Source: Diplosphaera chodatii
Lineage: Eukaryota; Chlorophyta; Trebouxiophyceae; Prasiolales; Stichococcaceae
DNA length: 64,000 bases
Direction of reading: 5' to 3'
Assembly (NCBI GenBank): GCA_032358165.1
Contig: JAALGY010000015.1
Location: 2,108,001 to 2,172,000 of the forward strand
Both the position numbers and the translations under genes were made by a program. Under the pieces are notes generated by a model, which did no database searches, was not told where the DNA came from, and worked only from the letters and a program-made list of their open reading frames with translations. Below are positions 60,205 through 64,000 of the stretch, piece after piece (position 1 is the first letter of the stretch; each line of letters opens with the position of its first letter).

Positions 60205-63200
60205 TCACCGGTCTGAACTGGATATCGGTTGTGTGTTCACCTGGATCTCGCTACTCTGTGCAGCTGTTGCGGGAACAGCCTCTGGTTGTACAGCGCTGCT
60301 GTTGCTCATTGCCGGGGCAGCTGCCGAGTGCGGGGCAGCCGCCGACTGCGGGGCAGCTGCCGACTGCGGGGCTGCCGCCGACTGTGTTGTGGCCTCCACC
60401 ACCGCTGCACCGGCCTGCGTCCCCTTGTGCACCTGGCCTTCCGCAGCATTGCTCGGCTCCGCTTCTGCGGCCATCTCGTGCGATGCATTGTGCGGCGTAG
60501 GCAGGTCGAAGCTCTCGCCAGTGGCCGTCACCAGCGAGGAATTGCCCGCTGTTGCCATTGGCGGCGCAGGAGGCCCTATGTCCACTACCGGCACACCCAC
60601 TGCACTGTTGCTGACAGAACCGCCCTGCTCTCCCTGCCCGGGCGTGGCCTCAGTTGCAGGATTGGCAGCATCGCCAGCCCCAACCGTTGGCTCAGCAATT
60701 GTGGTGGCGCTGCTGGCAATGATCCCCGCCACGGGCTTCACGCTGACCTCAGGCGCAAAGGCGCCCACCGTGTGCGCGCTGTCATCGGCGGCCGCAGCCG
60801 AAGTGCCAGTATTTGCAGCGCCTGTTGGCGGGGTAGCAGCTAGTGGCACTGCTGCAGCCGTTGGCGCCACCTGCACACCGTTGTCCTCTGCTTATACAGT
60901 GGGGACATTGTGAGATGAGAAGGGAGTCCGCAACTGGGCACGACAGTAAGTCGATTTGTAGGCTGATACTCTTGCAGAGCATCCTTGTCTGAATTTAATA
61001 AGGACACGACTCGGTCTGTGGCTTGGACCAATGCAGTAGGACAGCAGCACGGCAGACCTCAGGCGGTGGGGTGTTGGCGCGTGAGGCGTCTGTCGACGAT
61101 GCTCCCTCGTGGCTGCCCTCCATGATGGCAGATGCAGCTGTCCCAGAGTGCTGTGAGGCGCCAGGGGAATTCCCGCCACTCAGCGCCGCCAAAGCCTGGT
61201 CTGCCCGATCAGCACCTGCAGCGGGGGCATGAATGTTGAGCGACACTTGCTGCCTCTTGGCTCAACGCAGGCTCGTTGCTGCGCTTGTCCCTATCTGCAG
61301 CCAATGGTACGAAGAAAATTATTTCTTTCTGCCACAGCGGGGGACCGCCAGGACATATGGTGCCGGGCCAGATGCAAGGCAGGGCTGCCAGACAGAGTGC
61401 ATCGCCTGCTGTATCGGCTCTTTCGCATAGAGAACAGGTATTGCATGAGTATGAGGGGCACATGCAGTGCAAGAGCACCAGTCACGAACAATGAGGATGA
61501 CCATGCCCCGAGTGGAAGCAGATCAGCTGCATGAGCTGCCCAACGCGACGGTGTACTTCTGAGAGACTCGGAAATGAAACCAGCATAAGGCTCTCATGTC
61601 AGGTGGCCCACCAGCTGACAGACTTGATTTCGGTCCAGCTGCGGACCGGTCGCTAGGCACGGCGCCCAGGGCTGCTGCGACCTCAGACGGCCTGCATAAG
61701 TAGCCAAACAGACACATTGGGGTACTGGCCTCAAATAACAAGTAGATTCAGCACCAGTAAGACCAGAGGGCGCCGTGAGGGCAATCGGCAAAGCCCATTG
61801 CATGCTTGGCGTCCAAAGTCATGGTCAGGTGCAAGCTGGCAGCCAGACCCACAGATCTTTTACAGAGGAGGGGCGAATGCATGCATTGTCAGCAGAGTGT
61901 GCTCACCGCATGCCGGGGTTGGTGGTCTTTGAGCCGCCGGGCACGCTGGACACATAGGGTGCCCCCTCAGCGCCGACCAGGCTGCCAGCAGAGCCCGACG
62001 GCGACACTCCCCGGGGCCGTGTTGGGCTGTCCTGGAAGGGTGAATGCGAGCCAGACCCCGCGGCGAAGGGGCTTCCGGCAGGTGCCCCGGCGGCTGGCCC
62101 CTGCAGCCAAAGAGGTGCAACACATGTCACACATGACACAGGATGTCTGACAACATGCTGAGCACACTTGGCAGCGTGCAATGACAGCCTGCAGCAGCGA
62201 ACGGGAGGTGGCTGCAGCACGGATCACACCTGCACACTATGGGCAGACTCCGAGACGGTCATGACGGAGGCGGCAGCAATAGTAACGGGGGGCGCAGCAT
62301 CCGTTGTTGGCAGTGCGCTTGGGGGCAGGTCTGCCAGCTGCACGACACGGCCCTGGGGCGAAAACTCCGTGGGGCCCTGCCGGTGCGGCGAGGCGGCGGT
62401 CGCCGGCTTGGCCGCCGCTGCGGACTCGGCTTCGCCTCCGCCGCTCGTCTTGAGGGCCTGCAGCTCCTGCGACGGTGCATGACGCACGTCAGAGCCTGTG
62501 TGTCTCCGATGGCTGGTGCCCTTTGTAGCACACACAGCGTCACTGCGATGCATGCAAAGGGACTGGTGATGGGTAGCGCAGTGCATCGCACACCTGGTCG
62601 GCAAAGTCGGCGCCAGCGGCAAGGCTCATGGGAGAGGCGCCATCAATCACCGAGCCCTCCGGCGAAGCGCCACCAGCGGCACGGTCGGTGCTGATGTGCA
62701 GTTTGTCCTGCGGGGTTTGCAGACATCTGTTGCACGTGCAAGCCCTACACCACTCAGCGCGAGGCTGCGGCGCCATGCCATGGTGTCCATCATGACAGCC
62801 AGGTGCAAGCGCACCATGCCGGCCATGGGCTCTACAGCAGCGGCGCCGGGCCCCACATCCTCCTCAGGCTCAGCCGAGGTGCGCACAGGCGGCAGCTCCG
62901 CCACAGGTGGCAGCGGGGTGCTGCGCGTCTCCAGCGACGCAGACGTGACGCTGGCTCCTGCTCCTGCATTGACCGCGCTCCCTGCATGACATCGCTGGTC
63001 TGTCAACCTCATGTTGGTGTGGTATGGAATCAGAGCCGGCAGACAGATCGCATCTGAAAGCAGACTACAGGTGAACCTTGCTGCTGATGTTCTGCGGGGC
63101 TACAGAGCAACTGCGAAGTCAGACCAGGGACCGATTTAGAATTCAGCACGGTTTTGCCTTGCCGGCTGGCGTGTCGTGCTCAGGGCAGCTGAACAGGCAC

Positions 63201-64000
63201 ATTCAGCAGGCACCTGGAAAGTCCACAGTGTCGTCAGCTGAGGCAGCAGTACGCGAAGTGTGAACACTCAGATCGCAGCTAGGTCTGCACCAGCCAGGGG
63301 CCAGCTGTTGATCGGCACTCGCAGAGTAGGAGGTTGGCATCCGAATAGGAATCTAGGCTGAAGATGCATCTTATAATCTTTTGCTCCAGGCCTGCCAGGC
63401 TGGCGTGCCCAATAAATGCCGTCCCCAGTCGTAGCAGGCGACAGAACCTGAGCTTGCAGCTTTGAAAAGCCTCGGCGCGAGGGGCGCTCTCCGGGCAACT
63501 GCCGGGGCGCAGGCCAGTACAGGGTTTAACTGCGCACAGGGCAGTTGATTGTCTGCACCTGGTGCAGTTGCCGGATCGTGCCCGTCATCCAGTTCCTCCT
63601 GCTCGTCCTCCACTGGTGGCAGCGACGGCGGCGGTGACGTGTATAGGTGCCCTGCGCACATGAGGGACCCTCTTCCACACCTGTTGCACTCACATGCTCT
63701 CTGATGCTATACACGAGCAATGCAGAACATCTCACATGGCACTTGAGCACCTGTGCACTCTCATACAGGTTGTACCAGCTCACCGTGCGGGATATCCTCA
63801 GGTCGCAGATCCTCTGGCATGACCTCGTCTGCATGCTTCTGGCCCACACCAAGAGGAATGGATCCGCTCCGGTCACTGCAACACAGCGCACACCGTCTTG
63901 TTTGTTGCGGGCCAGGCGTTGCCCCAGTCTGTCGACATGTCATTTCCTAGGCAGGGAAGGCTCAGGGCGAGGCAAAGGCAGAGGTGTCTGCCAACGATCT
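60205..64000 (-). CDS. Large Ala/Pro/Ser-rich low-complexity protein (5' part off window)
   Basis: Several exons on the minus strand share strong Ala, Pro, Ser and Gly bias and high third-position GC, and run off the right edge. Readable parts: VSWYNLYESAQ near 63.77 kb or, in another frame, KHADEVMPEDLRPEDIPHG; SPPPSLPPVEDEQEELDDGH near 63.6 kb; ETRSTPLPPVAELPPVRTSA with EPEEDVGPG near 62.9 kb; GASPEGSVIDGASPMSLAA near 62.65 kb; ASPHRQGPTEFSPQGRVVQL near 62.37 kb; SGSHSPFQDSPTRPRGVSPS near 62.0 kb; RADQALAALSGGNSPGASQH near 61.2 kb; and a long last exon 60876-60205 with a QSAAAP repeat. No folded domain is recognised, so no function is proposed. The end is uncertain: the unspliced frame stops at 60205, but a GTGAAC donor after SSEIQ would allow a further exon ending near 60067. 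Confidence 0.5.
60313..60384 (-). repeat. Tandem 18-base coding repeat (QSAAAP units)
   Basis: Four near-identical 18-base units on the minus strand encode QSAAAP, QSAAAP, QSAAAP and HSAAAP within the low-complexity protein. The plus strand shows the same as GACTGCGGGGCAGCTGCC. Confidence 0.85.

Noticed and set aside
60071..60913. Open frame of 280 codons on the plus strand
   Set aside because: It is the mirror of the Ala/Pro/Ser-rich minus-strand exon; its Cys/Ala/Leu make-up is what the antisense of such DNA gives.

Overview
This is nuclear DNA of a green alga (Chlorophyta). Nearly every gene is cut into short exons by GT-AG introns. The exons are GC-rich; the introns and spacers are rich in TG/CA and GCATGC steps. 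Several products belong to the plant/green lineage: a plastid-lumen DEG1 protease, a plant-type RNA pseudouridine synthase 5-like enzyme, a BIM-like bHLH factor and a PHLOEM PROTEIN 2-LIKE A10 relative. I saw no bacterial operon, rRNA, tRNA, CRISPR array or insertion sequence. Genes were reconstructed by joining exons by eye with phase checks, so inner boundaries are firm where exon coordinates are given and approximate elsewhere.

Layout, left to right: (-) METTL2/6/8-like tRNA methyltransferase, cut by the left edge; (+) RPN2/PSMD1 of the 26S proteasome; (-) AK6/FAP7; (+) DEG1, with no introns; (-) a large divergent SMC-family ATPase; (+) RluA-family pseudouridine synthase; (-) RPC4 of RNA polymerase III; (-) bHLH factor with polyQ; (-) nocturnin-like EEP phosphatase; (-) importin-11; two head-to-head SMP-30/gluconolactonase paralogues (- then +); (-) METTL1/TRM8 tRNA m7G methyltransferase; (+) EamA-type transporter; (-) HBS1 ribosome-rescue GTPase; (+) PP2-A10-like protein; (-) TPR protein; a ~1 kb field of imperfect short repeats; and (-) a low-complexity Ala/Pro/Ser-rich protein running off the right edge.

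The genes do not form a pathway. Several serve RNA and protein homeostasis (tRNA modification, pseudouridylation, Pol III, HBS1, AK6, RPN2), but they lie on both strands with separate promoters. Many neighbours are divergent, sharing spacers of about 0.35-0.9 kb, or convergent with short 3' spacers.

The points most worth a second look are the divergent SMC protein, the repeat field at 58.5-59.6 kb, a degenerate copy of coding sequence inside an RPN2 intron, a Gly in place of the catalytic Asp of the pseudouridine synthase, and the SMP-30 head-to-head pair.
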